Below are positions 1 to 9,344 of a stretch of 64,000 nucleotides of DNA, in pieces (within the stretch, counting starts at the first letter, position 1; every line of letters begins with the position of its first letter). The notes below the pieces were generated by a model. That model was not told where the DNA came from. It searched no databases and saw only the letters and a list, made by a program, of their open reading frames with translations. The stretch spans positions 1-64,000 of the forward strand of contig DAOQSN010000005.1 of assembly GCA_035356615.1 (NCBI GenBank), written 5' to 3'. Origin of the DNA: JAKQDH01 sp029558835 (GTDB lineage Bacteria; Planctomycetota; Phycisphaerae; UBA1845). Made by a program: the position numbers and the translations under genes.

Positions 1-1798
1 TGATCGGCGGCGTGCAGTCCACGACGGCCGTGTCGGTGACCACGACGTTGTAGTTCCCCTGTCCGTCGTCGGCGTCGATGTACGTCGCGGTGATCGTGTC
101 CCCCGGCGCCACCCACAACACCGCGGGGGCGTTGGTGGTGCTGACGGTTATGGAACCACTGAAGCGGGCGGTGGCGGCCCCGGTCTCCGTAAGAGTGACC
201 TGCTCGACGCCCGTTTCCGAGTCGGAGTCGATGTCAACGACCACGTACTCGATGGTCTGGTCGTCTGTGTTCAGTCCGCAATCTGAGACAAGGATCGTCA
301 CCGTGTCCTGACACGCGTAAGTGGGCGAATCCAGAGTGACGGCGCCGGCGTCCACGCACCACGGTTCACCGATCCGCAGGTAGTAGACGTCCTGTCCGCC
401 GTTGAACGTGGCCGCGTAGGCAAGGTCGGCGCCCATGTCGTCAGAGGTCATGTCGTAGTAGTCGCCGAGCTTGTTCTGCTGCGGCCAGCCGACCTGGGGG
501 TCAAAGGCGGGCGTGATGACTTCATTGGCAGAGAAGCTGACGCCGCCATTAGTGGAGTAAGAGTAGTACAGTTCAGAGTCGTACCCGCCGGGGTCGTTGC
601 GCGTGTCGGCCCAGACGATGTCGATACGACCGTTCGGGGCGATGGACATGGTGCCGAACCACTGCCAGGCGGAGGTGCCGGGGTCATCATTGATGCGGAT
701 CGGCGCACTCCAGGTCTGCCCGCCGTCGGTACTGCGCGCGAACATGACGTCGAGGGGGTCGGGGTTGGAGTTGCGGTCCACGGAACAGGCCATGTACACG
801 TACCCGTGCGTGGGCCCGTCGGACTGATCGACCACGATCCAGTTCTGCCCCAAGAGGCCGGCGGGGTTGGGTCCGGCCGACATGACCATGCTCCCGTCGA
901 GGCTGACGGTGCGGGAGAACGCCCACTGGGCGGCCTGGCCGGAGTACTTCATGGTGGTGGACTTCACCATCGTGAAGCCGGTGCCGCTGACGTAGAGATC
1001 ACCCTCGGCGTTGACGGCGAGTGTTCCCCAGTACGGAGAACCGGGAATGCTGGTGCAGTCCACGAAGCTGCTGCCGCCGTTGTAGGAGCGCGTGAAGCTC
1101 CCGCTGCAGATACTGTAGAAGGAGTTCCAGTTGGCGTAGATGTTGTTGCGCCCAACGCCGTCCGTGGTGTCGATGACCTGCCATTGCTTGTCACCACCGA
1201 AGGCGTACGTGCCGGCGTCCCATGTCATACCGCCGTCGTAGGACCGAAACACGTGGCACCAGTAGTCAACATCGTCTGTGGTCAGGCTGTTGTAGAAGAA
1301 GACGCCGTCGGCGTTGACATCGACGACCGGGTCGGAACGGAACACGCCGGGCTGAATCACGCCCGGGAACGTCCAACTCTGACCGCCGTCCTGCGTGTAC
1401 GCCCACCCGGCCTGGCGGAAGTTGTTGGTGACCGTGTTGAACTGACGCCAGCCGATGACCATCCGATTGTGGTCGTTGGGGTCGACCGCGATCGAGGGCT
1501 CATTGGCGGCGTCGCCCACGATGTTGTTGCCGTTGGCGTCGACGTTTGCCTGCACGCTGACGTACCGCCCCCGGACGTACCGCCCGCCGGGCGAAGTCGG
1601 CATCTGGTCGCGCGACACGGGCACGTACGGATCCTCGCGCACCTCGTGGTGTCCCTGGGCGCGGATCAGGTCGTCGGCGACCGCCTCGGTGGGCTTGTCC
1701 GGCGCGGGCTGTGTCGTGTTCGCCACGCTTGCCGCCACCAGGGTCGCCGCGCAGGCCAGAGTCAAGCAGGCGAGCGCCGTCAATCTGTCGGTGGTCAT
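1..1798 (-). CDS. Secreted BNR/Asp-box repeat protein (C-terminus beyond the window)
   Basis: The reading frame is open from an ATG at 1798 down to the window edge, so the C-terminus is missing; about 599 codons are visible. The N-terminus (MTTDRLTALACLTLACAATL) looks like a Sec signal peptide. Several Asp-box-like turns follow (QDGGQSW, YDGGMTW, TDGGQTW, TNGGVSF), spaced as in a sialidase-type beta-propeller. After about residue 480 an Ig-like or beta-sandwich stretch begins that is rich in Thr, Val and Asp. It contains a TLTETGAATARFSGSI segment of the kind seen repeated in exported planctomycete and myxobacterial proteins. The protein is probably extracellular or surface-bound. No catalytic Arg triad or FRIP motif was recognised, so sialidase activity is not claimed. 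No promoter was recognised upstream. Confidence 0.8.
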   Translation of the reverse strand, partial: MTTDRLTALACLTLACAATLVAASVANTTQPAPDKPTEAVADDLIRAQGHHEVREDPYVPVSRDQMPTSPGGRYVRGRYVSVQANVDANGNNIVGDAANEPSIAVDPNDHNRMVIGWRQFNTVTNNFRQAGWAYTQDGGQSWTFPGVIQPGVFRSDPVVDVNADGVFFYNSLTTDDVDYWCHVFRSYDGGMTWDAGTYAFGGDKQWQVIDTTDGVGRNNIYANWNSFYSICSGSFTRSYNGGSSFVDCTSIPGSPYWGTLAVNAEGDLYVSGTGFTMVKSTTMKYSGQAAQWAFSRTVSLDGSMVMSAGPNPAGLLGQNWIVVDQSDGPTHGYVYMACSVDRNSNPDPLDVMFARSTDGGQTWSAPIRINDDPGTSAWQWFGTMSIAPNGRIDIVWADTRNDPGGYDSELYYSYSTNGGVSFSANEVITPAFDPQVGWPQQNKLGDYYDMTSDDMGADLAYAATFNGGQDVYYLRIGEPWCVDAGAVTLDSPTYACQDTVTILVSDCGLNTDDQTIEYVVVDIDSDSETGVEQVTLTETGAATARFSGSITVSTTNAPAVLWVAPGDTITATYIDADDGQGNYNVVVTDTAVVDCTPPI

Positions 1799-2316
1799 GG
1801 ATTCCCCTTTGGTAGGTAGGCGGGCCACGCTGGAATGGAGTACCCCGCCCGCGAGAAGCAGTCCGCCCGGACCGCGGAGCCACCGCCGTGGCCGCTACGA
1901 GCAGACCGTCCGGGAGAAACACATCCTCCCTGCCCGGCTCGCAGGCTCACCCCCCAACGCAGGAAGCCGAAACTCCCCAGGTTGCCCAAACGAGGATGTT
2001 ACCCGAAGACGCCCCGCCTAACAAGGTCAAAGCCTAACTTCTGTCGAACGCCGTCGCCTGGGACTCAGGCGAGCGGCGCTTGGCGGGAAGTTCCCCGGGA
2101 CGCTCTGGCACACGGGGGGGGCGGGCCACGGTTGACTCCCCCGCGTGGCTCATGTTGCACGTTCGCTGCGCGAAATCCTGTGGGCGGATTGGCACGCTGT
2201 CCAAGGCGCGGCGTGCATGTGGGCCCAGGCGGAGAGGCTGGGGCCTCCCGGGGACGGTCCGCAAGTTGGGGTCCTGCTCCCGTCCCGGCGAAGGGGGCAG
2301 GTCCAGTCGCGGCCGT
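1799..2316. other. Intergenic region, no gene recognised
   Basis: This 518-base stretch lies between the start of the BNR protein gene and the stop of the MORN-repeat lipoprotein gene, both on the minus strand. Open frames here have no signal peptide, ribosome-binding site or family resemblance and look like chance GC-rich frames. No convincing terminator, repeat or RNA gene was seen. Confidence 0.6.
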
Positions 2317-2838
2317 CTATGGCACTACGGCCCCCTTGTCGAAGCGTCCCTGCCATTTCACGCGGCCCCGGTCGTCCCAAACCGTCCAGGTGCCGTCAGG
2401 CTGGCCCTGGTTGTGGAACTCCTCGGTGCGCTTGCGGCCCTTCTCATCCCAGGTTGTCGTGGAACCGTGACGCTGGCCGTTGACGTAATGCTGCACGCTG
2501 CGAAGCTGACCGTTGGCGTGCCACCGGTGCTGCACGCCGTCCTTCTTCCCATAGTTCAGCGTGACTTCATACTCCTTCTGGCCGTTCGTATGCCATCTTG
2601 TGTATAGGCCGTGGTCGACGACCGTGCCGTCGGGCATCGTCACGACCTGCTTCCGCACCCGCAGGGTGCCGTCGGGCCAGCACTCTTCGACCCGGGTGCC
2701 CTCGCTGGCGGAGGGGCGTTCCGGCGCGGGCTGGATTGTGGAAGTTGCAGCCGTTGGGAGTGTGCAGGCCGGAAGGAAGGCGAAGAGCGCCGCACCGACC
2801 GCCACCAGTCCGCCAAGCTTGGTCATCCGCCGTCGCAT
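2317..2838 (-). CDS. MORN-repeat lipoprotein
   Basis: The 173-aa product begins at an ATG preceded by AGGAG seven bases upstream, which is why longer upstream starts were rejected. The N-terminus MRRRMTKLGG is followed by a hydrophobic stretch ending in FLPACT, a plausible lipobox with lipidation at Cys. The mature part is built of toxin_MORN_2-type repeats (WHANGQ, YVNGQRHG, WDEKGR, HNQGQPDGTW, WDDRGR). These form antiparallel beta-hairpins in family members and usually mediate binding rather than catalysis. An outer-membrane or periplasmic location is inferred. It stands alone, divergent from the M16 protease gene. The binding partner is unknown. Confidence 0.8.
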   Translation of the reverse strand: MRRRMTKLGGLVAVGAALFAFLPACTLPTAATSTIQPAPERPSASEGTRVEECWPDGTLRVRKQVVTMPDGTVVDHGLYTRWHTNGQKEYEVTLNYGKKDGVQHRWHANGQLRSVQHYVNGQRHGSTTTWDEKGRKRTEEFHNQGQPDGTWTVWDDRGRVKWQGRFDKGAVVP

Positions 2839-3102
2839 GGTACTGCTCCTAACCGCACCGTTGCCGCCAGTCTTCACCAGGCATAAGCACCAGCATACCA
2901 CTCCAAAGCGCAGAAGAGGAGAGCGGCGCCGAAAGGCAGAGGAGCAAGCGCGCGTGCGCCGACGGGGCCGCGGCGGCGGGCACCGGGGCATCCGGGGTGG
3001 GCAGGTGCCGCGGGCGCATAGGCGTGCGTGCCTGCGGCCGCCGCTACGAGAGAGCGGATAGCCTCCAAGCGGGAGACACGACACCTGCGCGCGATGGCGG
3101 CG

Positions 3103-3131
3103 TTGAGACGGGCACGCCCGGCCGGTATACT
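3103..3131 (+). promoter_or_regulatory. Sigma70-type promoter of the M16 protease gene
   Basis: TTGAGA (3103-3108) and TATACT (3126-3131) are separated by 17 bases. The predicted start site is near 3138, giving a leader of about 45 bases before the GTG start at 3183. Confidence 0.65.
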
Positions 3132-3182
3132 CGCCCCGCGTGGTCGCGCGTGCCTCGTTACCCTGCGATATGGAGCGTTATC

Positions 3183-6143
3183 GTGTTGCATACTCTCCGC
3201 CTCACAATCGTCGGTCTGGTCTCGCTAACCGTCCTTGCCGCGCCGGCGGCGGCCCAACCACTGCCTACGGATCCGTCGCTGGTCACGGGCGAGCTGGACA
3301 ACGGGTTACGATACATCGTGCGGAAGCACGCGAACCCGCCGGGTCGGGCGGCCATGTGGATTCACATCGCCAGCGGGTCGCTCAATGAGACCGACCGGCA
3401 GCGCGGGTTGGCCCACTATCTCGAGCACATGGCCTTCAACGGCTCGGAGCATTTCCCGCCCGGGTCGCTGGTGCCGTTCTTCCAGTCGCTGGGGATGACG
3501 TTCGGCCGCGACCAGAATGCCTTTACCAGTTTCGAACAGACGACGTATCAGCTCTCCCTGCCGGACGTGAAGCCGGAGACGCTCGAGAAGGGCATGACGT
3601 ATTTCGCCGACGTGCTGCACCGGCTGCTGCTGCGGCCGGAGGAGATCGACGCCGAGCGCGGCATCATTCTGGAGGAGTGGCGTCGCGGCCTGTCGGGCCG
3701 CCAGCGCACGATGTATTACGTGATGGAGCACATTGCGCCGGGTTCGCTCTACGGCCTGCGCATCCCGATCGGGACCGAGGAGACTATCACCAACCTCAAC
3801 GAGGCTGACTTCCGCGACTACTACGGCAGGTGGTACATACCGGCCAACGCCACGCTCATCGTCGTGGCGGATACCGAGCCGGAGGCGGTGATCGGCGTCA
3901 TCCGCAGCCGGTTCGGCGATGCCCCGAAGCGGCCCCGACCGGCGCCGCAGGCGCTCAACGTCACGAAGTACGAAAGAAGCTTCGCCATCGTGGCGAGCGA
4001 CGACGAGGTGCGTTCCGAGGACATCCGGATCGTACGGCTGGAGCCGGCCCGGCCGCCGGTGACCACGGTGCCCCAGTATCGCCACGACCTGGTGATGCGC
4101 CTAGGCGAGATGGCGATGAACCGGCGGCTGAGCGACAAGGTCGCGCGGGGCGGGACGAGCTATCTGAACGCCCGGGTGGGGACGGGCAACGAGTCGAACG
4201 CCATCTACACGGCCGAGATGTCGGCGAGCGCCGCCCCAGGCAAGTGGCGGCCGGCTCTGGAGGAGATCGCGCTGGAGCTGCAGCGCGGGCGTGCCTTTGG
4301 CTTCATGGCTCGGGAACTCGACGACGCCAAGACCCAGATCATGACGGGTGCCGAGCGGGCGGTCGAAACGGAAGAGACGCAACTGGCCGCGACGCTGCTG
4401 CGGCGCATCAACGGCGACGTTACTTCAGGCGAGCCCACGATGTCGCCGCAACAGCGTCTCGACCTGCTGCGTCAACTGTTGCCGACGATTTCGCTCGAGG
4501 AAGCGTCCAAGCGTTTCGCGGATGAGTTTGACACGCGGGCCGTCGCCTTCGTGGCCGTGCTGCCCGCGGGGGACAACGTGCCAACCGAGGCGGAGTTGCT
4601 GGAGATCGGGACCAGGGCGCTGGCGGTGCAGCCTGAGCCCGACGTGGAAACGGCGCGTGCGACGCAGCTCATGGACGCACTGCCGACGCCCGGTACCGTC
4701 GTCGAGGGTGAGGAACACACCACCAGCCGCGTCTGGTCCGGCTGGCTGAGCAACAACGTCCGCGTGCATTACCGCTTCATGGATGAACGCAAGAACGAGG
4801 CGGCCGTCAGCATCGCGCTGATCGGCGGCGAACTGCTGGAAACGGCGGCCAACCGCGGCGTGACGCAGGCGGCGCAGCTTGCCTGGTCGCAGCCGGCCAC
4901 GCGGAAGCTCGCCTCCACCGACATCCGGGACCTGATGACGGGTAAGAAGGTCTCCGTCGGCGGGGGCTTCGGCGGCGGGGGGCGGGGCGGTCGTCGGGGC
5001 GGGGGAGGCGGGGGCGGTGATGATTCCATCACGCTGTCGATTTCGGGCAGCCCGGCCGACCTCGAAACCGGCTTCCAGCTTGTCCACCTGTTGCTGACGG
5101 AACCGAAGGTGGAGGCGCCGGCGTTCGAGCGCTATCAGACGCGGCAGCGCGAGATGCTCCAGGAGGCGCTGAAGAACCCGATGATGCTCGGGATGCGCAC
5201 GGCCGGCGCGGCTCCGTATCCCGATGACGAACCGCGTACGCAGCCGCTCACGGTGGAGAACGTGGACCGGCTGACGGTGGAGGCGGCGCAGGCGTGGCTG
5301 GAGCGGCTGCTGAAGGAGTCGCCCATCGAAGTGGTGATCGTGGGCGACGTGCCTCGGGAGCGGGTGCTCGAGCTTACGGCCCGTTACTTGGGATCGCTGC
5401 CGGCGCGCCCGCGGGTGAGCTCGACGACGTACGCGGCGTTGCGCAGGCTGAAGCGACCGGCGGGACCGCGCGTGGTGGAGAGGTCCATGGTGAGCTCGAC
5501 GCCGCAGGCGTTCGTGCTTTCGGGGTTCTACGGGGCGGATGAGACGAACGTCGCGGACACCCGGGCGCTGAACATGGCCGCCCGCATCCTCTCCACGCGG
5601 ATGATCAAGGAGGTGCGGGAGGACGCCCAGCTTGTGTACAGCATCGGGGCGGGTTCGCGTCCGGGCAGCACGTACCCCGGCTTCGGCGTGTTCTCGGCCG
5701 CGGCGCCCACCGATCCGGGCAAGGTGACGACGCTGACGGAGAAGCTGGCGTCGATGTACGAGGCGTTCGTCGCGCAGGGTCCCACCGACGAGGAAATGGA
5801 CGTGGCGAAGAAGCAGTTCGCCAACTCGTTTGAGCAGGAGCTGCGCGAGCCGGCCTTCTGGGCCCGGCGCATGGGCGGCCTGACCTTCCGCGGCGCAAGC
5901 CTCGACGACGTGGTGAACGACCCGGCCGCGTACCAGGCCCTGACGGCCCAGCAGGTCAAGGAGACGTTCGCGAAGTACTACTCAAAGGCGAACTCGATTG
6001 TCGTCTCAGTGAAGCCGGAGCCCGACGCCGAGCCCGCCGCGACGGACAAGCCGGCGACGGCAGGCAAGCCGGCGCCAGCGGAAAAACCGGTGTCGGCAGG
6101 CAAGTCTACTCCAACGTCCAAGCCAACGCCCGTGACTCCGTGA
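3183..6143 (+). CDS. Exported M16 (pitrilysin/insulinase) family zinc peptidase
   Basis: The 986-aa product starts at a GTG with GGAG seven bases upstream; the longer frame upstream crosses the promoter. Residues 1-25 form a signal peptide ending AAAQP. The inverted zinc motif HYLEH is at 78-82, and Glu158 lies 76 residues downstream, as expected for the third ligand of M16 enzymes. The length fits two tandem M16 core-plus-inactive units, as in periplasmic pitrilysin-like proteases. Oddities are a glycine/arginine-rich insert near residues 594-615 and a low-complexity Lys-Pro-Ala tail in the last 40 residues, possibly a flexible linker or wall-interacting tail. It probably degrades peptides in the periplasm. 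It is monocistronic with its own promoter. Confidence 0.9.
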   Translation: MLHTLRLTIVGLVSLTVLAAPAAAQPLPTDPSLVTGELDNGLRYIVRKHANPPGRAAMWIHIASGSLNETDRQRGLAHYLEHMAFNGSEHFPPGSLVPFFQSLGMTFGRDQNAFTSFEQTTYQLSLPDVKPETLEKGMTYFADVLHRLLLRPEEIDAERGIILEEWRRGLSGRQRTMYYVMEHIAPGSLYGLRIPIGTEETITNLNEADFRDYYGRWYIPANATLIVVADTEPEAVIGVIRSRFGDAPKRPRPAPQALNVTKYERSFAIVASDDEVRSEDIRIVRLEPARPPVTTVPQYRHDLVMRLGEMAMNRRLSDKVARGGTSYLNARVGTGNESNAIYTAEMSASAAPGKWRPALEEIALELQRGRAFGFMARELDDAKTQIMTGAERAVETEETQLAATLLRRINGDVTSGEPTMSPQQRLDLLRQLLPTISLEEASKRFADEFDTRAVAFVAVLPAGDNVPTEAELLEIGTRALAVQPEPDVETARATQLMDALPTPGTVVEGEEHTTSRVWSGWLSNNVRVHYRFMDERKNEAAVSIALIGGELLETAANRGVTQAAQLAWSQPATRKLASTDIRDLMTGKKVSVGGGFGGGGRGGRRGGGGGGGDDSITLSISGSPADLETGFQLVHLLLTEPKVEAPAFERYQTRQREMLQEALKNPMMLGMRTAGAAPYPDDEPRTQPLTVENVDRLTVEAAQAWLERLLKESPIEVVIVGDVPRERVLELTARYLGSLPARPRVSSTTYAALRRLKRPAGPRVVERSMVSSTPQAFVLSGFYGADETNVADTRALNMAARILSTRMIKEVREDAQLVYSIGAGSRPGSTYPGFGVFSAAAPTDPGKVTTLTEKLASMYEAFVAQGPTDEEMDVAKKQFANSFEQELREPAFWARRMGGLTFRGASLDDVVNDPAAYQALTAQQVKETFAKYYSKANSIVVSVKPEPDAEPAATDKPATAGKPAPAEKPVSAGKSTPTSKPTPVTP

Positions 6144-6158
6144 GCGCGCCGCATGCAA

Positions 6159-6264
6159 CCCCTCTCCCCCCGGGAGAGGGGCCGGGGTGAGGGCCGGAGC
6201 GCCGCCCCCGCCGCGACTCGGCGAGAGCGCGCTGAGCAACCCCTCTCCCTTGCAGGGAGAGGGG
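6159..6264. repeat. Two CCCCTCTCCC palindromes
   Basis: Two perfect 10-bp inverted repeats with identical arms (CCCCTCTCCC / GGGAGAGGGG) lie at 6159-6181 (3-base loop) and 6240-6264 (5-base loop), just after the M16 stop codon. Related copies occur near 10951 and 54065. They could act as transcription terminators or simply be dispersed palindromic repeats; no T-tract follows. Confidence 0.7.
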
Positions 6265-6346
6265 TAGGGGTGAGGGTAGGGGCCGGCGTGAGCCAGTGGA
6301 TGGCACCACGGAGGCACGGCGAGCAGGGGCGTCCCTGACAGCCGGC

Positions 6347-6440
6347 TGAAGAAGTAGCGTCGGCCCCCCGCGGCCGACGTAGAGGGCCTCAAACGCACCG
6401 GTCCCGGGGCCATCAACTGCGGTCCGCCCCTCTTTCAACA
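6347..6440 (-). repeat. About 95-bp dispersed repeat, copy A
   Basis: Read on the minus strand, this segment begins with CAGCCTGTTGAAAG and ends with a palindromic core (GTCGGCCGC...GGCCGAC) at 6347-6383. The 37-base core matches 57602-57638 at all but two positions, in opposite orientation. The two copies are about 51 kb apart, each in an intergenic gap. Confidence 0.75.
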
Positions 6441-6509
6441 GGCTGTTGATCGGTGGACTCCATAGTCGGGCGAAACCACACCTTCTGCTTTGACGAACGC
6501 CGGACGACG

Positions 6510-6800
6510 CGGTACGGTGCGCTGTGGCCAACCGGCGAACGTCTCTCGGCGAGCCGACGAGCGAGGCCTTGCGATCCCGTCTGCAGCGTCACGAGCGCGC
6601 GGCGCGGGCTTTGTCCGCAACCCGGACTGTGGCACGGGCGTCTCGCCCGTGGCTTCGCCGGCGACACGGCCGCGCCACGGAATCTCCGCCGGCCGCGAAG
6701 AAGCCGAGCATTTGCAGTACGGGGCGACCGCGGCCGAACGAAGGCTTCCTCGCGCACCCGCAAGCGGCGGCCCACTGCGTCCTGGCCGCGCGCCGAGCAG
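6510..6800 (+). repeat. About 290-bp dispersed repeat, copy 1 (GRDARAT type)
   Basis: This stretch is imperfectly repeated in the same orientation at about 10490-10790, and its first part is repeated inverted at about 9556-9690. It contains an 8-bp hairpin CACGGGCG/CGCCCGTG (6633-6651, loop TCT). Its spurious translations read TGETPVP and GRDARAT. No conserved frame survives across copies, so it is non-coding repeat DNA. The rest of the 6144-6952 gap has no gene. Confidence 0.75.
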
Positions 6801-6952
6801 GCGGGAAGCCAAAGAAACATGGGAAGGGGGTATCGTGTTCGTCGATTACGAGACGCCGCGCCTATGTGGTTGGGATGTGGTGCGCCTGAGGGGCAGCCGT
6901 GGCATTGCTGCATGATCGCCGACACGGCTTTCAAGATCCGTCGCGCTCGCAC

Positions 6953-8467
6953 CTATTCTCTGAATTGTACTACTATGGTATACTGATACGGCTCTGCTAC
7001 ATATGGCGGCTCATCAAGGCTGGCGTGCTGGAAGAAGTAGCTTACGCTCATTGCCCCGTCAATAGGATACCACTCACCATTACGCCCCCAACCCTGAAGA
7101 CCATCCGTCCTCCAGAAGACGCCGCCGTACGGAGGGGGATCAGGTGACCAAGCGACCCTTGAGTGCAGACGATGAGAGGGGGAGCCAGTAATCGAGAAAC
7201 CAGCATTGTGGCCGACGCCTTGGTTCCTACTTGTGCCCTTGATTGTGTAGGTGATTTGCTCGCTTGTCTCCAGAACGCTGACGGGATCGCTCTCGCTCCC
7301 AGGGGCCCAATTGACGTCCACACCCCAATCGCGCTTGTCACACACCGGCCCACCGTTCAGCGTCACGGCCTTCGTGAAATCCGTTCCAGTACTGCCGTCG
7401 ACGACGGCGCTGCTCTCTGTCCACATGGCGTACGGCGGAACATCAAATGCCGCGAACACGGAAAGGTCCACGAGCAACGTTGGCCCTGGCACAATCACGC
7501 GTTGCTGATTGCACGGCACTTCCCAGAGGTCATGCATCGCATCCACTGCTTGGCAGATTACCGCGAGCAACCCCAGGCTGGCCAATCCGGCGGCCCCGCA
7601 GAGCACGTCCCCCTCGTCCAGCGGTGACGGAATAACCGCGACGATTCCGTCGCGCAGCGTGCATTCATCGCCGGAGGCGGTTGCGTCATAGCCCTCTGCC
7701 GGAGGAAGATCGAATTCCGCGAGGAACGTGTGTGCGTCAATCGGCTGGGCTTTCGTCGGACCTGCCACGGTGAACGTCTGCGCTGGCAAGAGTTCACCGT
7801 TCGGACGGCGGGGGCTGGCCTGCCACCGGCAATCAACGTACACGTTCTTCGGGCAGCTCTCCGTGGCTACGGACACCGTTAAATGCCGTAGTGGACTGCG
7901 AGCCCTATCGGAGTGCCTTGCGCTCCGAGTCGCATCGATTACGACTCGTTCTGATGGCCGCAGTAGTCTTGCGGTCGGGGTCGGCAATTCGATCGGAATC
8001 GAGTCCGCGAGTATTGCGTCACCCCTCAAAGCGCGCACTGTCCCGTGCTGCCCATCCTGCCACTCGATTCGGAGGGTCACGTCGGAGATGGCGTCCACCA
8101 CTTGCGACAGGCGGCCCGAGTCCGCATAGTGGAAGTACACCCCCGTCGAAGCATTCGTCACGCCAGCCGGGAAGTAGGAAACCGCTTGCAGGCGTTCGGG
8201 ATGTCCCGCGTCGTCGGTCTTCGCAGACACGTGTAGGGCGCCCTTCTGTGAAGTCGTCATAAGGACAACCGGGTTGCCCTCGATGGCCGCGATTGTGGGA
8301 TCGCCATCCTCGACGGGGCCAGACTCTGGTGCGTCCAGCGGTATCTCGAACGACGGTCTCTCAGCATCTTCGGGCAAAGCCCCCTGCTGCGACGGCGTAC
8401 ACCTACTGCCAAAAACGACGAGCATCACGAAAGCGACTTGAGATAGGCACATGAGTTTTCGAAACAC
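6953..8467 (-). CDS. Large lipoprotein of unknown function
   Basis: The 504-aa product was assigned a GTG start at 8467 because GGAGG stands about eight bases upstream. This gives an N-terminus VFRKLMCLSQ, then a hydrophobic stretch and Cys23 in GSRC, a typical lipoprotein leader. An internal ATG at 8452 is the alternative. The mature protein is acidic near its N-terminus. It has scattered Cys residues, a hydrophobic patch near residues 300-320 and a C-terminal part rich in Trp, Tyr and Gly that is likely beta-structured. I recognise no family. It lies 55 bases downstream of the broken small lipoprotein gene on the same strand and may share the promoter near 9110. It is embedded in the repeat island, which suggests acquired or rapidly evolving DNA. 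Confidence 0.7.
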   Translation of the reverse strand: MFRKLMCLSQVAFVMLVVFGSRCTPSQQGALPEDAERPSFEIPLDAPESGPVEDGDPTIAAIEGNPVVLMTTSQKGALHVSAKTDDAGHPERLQAVSYFPAGVTNASTGVYFHYADSGRLSQVVDAISDVTLRIEWQDGQHGTVRALRGDAILADSIPIELPTPTARLLRPSERVVIDATRSARHSDRARSPLRHLTVSVATESCPKNVYVDCRWQASPRRPNGELLPAQTFTVAGPTKAQPIDAHTFLAEFDLPPAEGYDATASGDECTLRDGIVAVIPSPLDEGDVLCGAAGLASLGLLAVICQAVDAMHDLWEVPCNQQRVIVPGPTLLVDLSVFAAFDVPPYAMWTESSAVVDGSTGTDFTKAVTLNGGPVCDKRDWGVDVNWAPGSESDPVSVLETSEQITYTIKGTSRNQGVGHNAGFSITGSPSHRLHSRVAWSPDPPPYGGVFWRTDGLQGWGRNGEWYPIDGAMSVSYFFQHASLDEPPYVAEPYQYTIVVQFRE

Positions 8468-8522
8468 CGGGAATCCTCCGCAGCGAGCACGGGTGCTTTG
8501 GCGGGCGTCGTATCGCGGGCCA

Positions 8523-8978
8523 CTACCGGACATAGCCCGTGCGAATTTCGATCTGGACCTCGTGTTCTTGAATCGTGACATAGATGGTGTCACCCGCGCC
8601 GAAATCGACGCCTGGGACGAGATGCTTCCCTGGGACATCGGGGATCGGGATCGGCGTGCCCGTGATGTATGGAGTGCCCAATTGGTCAAAACTGATGCTC
8701 ACGAAGGTCAAGCGCTCATAGTCGCCGACATCTTACCGCGAATGAACCACCTCACCGCCGGTTGGTTGGCTGCTCTGCGGAGAGAAACGGGGATCAAACG
8801 TGAGTGCCTGCGCATACTCGGGCGCCTTCAACTCATACGTGAGCGTTCCGTAATCGTCTGTCTCGTTGACGACCACGATTTCGAAGCCGAGCTGCGCCGG
8901 CGGCAGTTGGCCACGGCCTCCGACGATGACGATCGCGGCGATCGTCATAGCGACTTCGATGATGATGTAGCGCTGCAC
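8523..8978 (-). pseudogene. Broken paralogue of the small lipoprotein at 9854-10363
   Basis: One frame runs from GTG 8978 to the stop at 8523 but is interrupted by an in-frame TAA at 8733-8735. Both halves align to the gene at 9854-10363. Upstream, EIVVVNETDDYGTLTYEL matches LSVINETNLFGALTYEL. Downstream, IPDVPGKHLVPGVDFGAGDT matches LPDTPGKVLVRGEDFDSGDT. The stop falls opposite a Trp codon of the intact copy. The lipobox Cys (GGCG in the intact copy) is Arg (GGRG, CGT) here, one transition from a Cys codon. Two independent disabling changes argue for decay rather than sequencing error. The remaining frame is undamaged, so decay is recent, or the two halves are still translated separately. 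Confidence 0.75.
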
Positions 8979-9097
8979 CGCGAACTCCGGCCTCGCGTGG
9001 CGTTGTTGGCGGTCACGGAACCATCACCCCTTGCCTCGCAGGGCCACTACATGAGATCTTCCGACCGTGCACGCTCGCGCACACGGGAATGTAACTT

Positions 9098-9125
9098 AGT
9101 ATACCGGGCAGGCTGCCGTATACAA
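9098..9125 (-). promoter_or_regulatory. Candidate promoter of the minus-strand lipoprotein pair
   Basis: On the minus strand TTGTAT (9125-9120) and TATACT (9103-9098) are separated by 16 bases, about 115 bases upstream of the GTG at 8978. The -10 box is strong and the -35 box moderate. Nothing else was recognised in the 8979-9344 gap. Confidence 0.5.
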
Positions 9126-9344
9126 AGGGGCGGCGCGCGAGCGGTGCCCGATTCAAACGCTTCCGTCGCAGCTTCCGTTGGGTGAAACGAGCTAAGTACC
9201 GGAGGGAGCGAGAGTTAGCGGGGTTTCGGGCCTGCAGGTGTATACGTGTACGTATGCCGGGTTCCTGGTTGAAACCGCAGTAACTGGTGGTGTGTTTGGG
9301 GAGATGCCTGGGTATGGACTTTGGGCCCGCCGGGCAGAACCACC

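Noticed and set aside
806..1819. A plus-strand open frame of 337 codons near the left edge
   Set aside because: It is antisense to the BNR protein gene, whose minus-strand frame has a signal peptide and repeated Asp boxes.
6490..6915. Possible protein-coding frames inside the dispersed repeats
   Set aside because: The frames are not preserved between repeat copies, and the same sequence is open in several frames on both strands.
8733..8735. Stop codon recoding (selenocysteine or pyrrolysine) in the broken lipoprotein gene
   Set aside because: The codon is TAA, which neither system uses, and the lipobox Cys is also lost.
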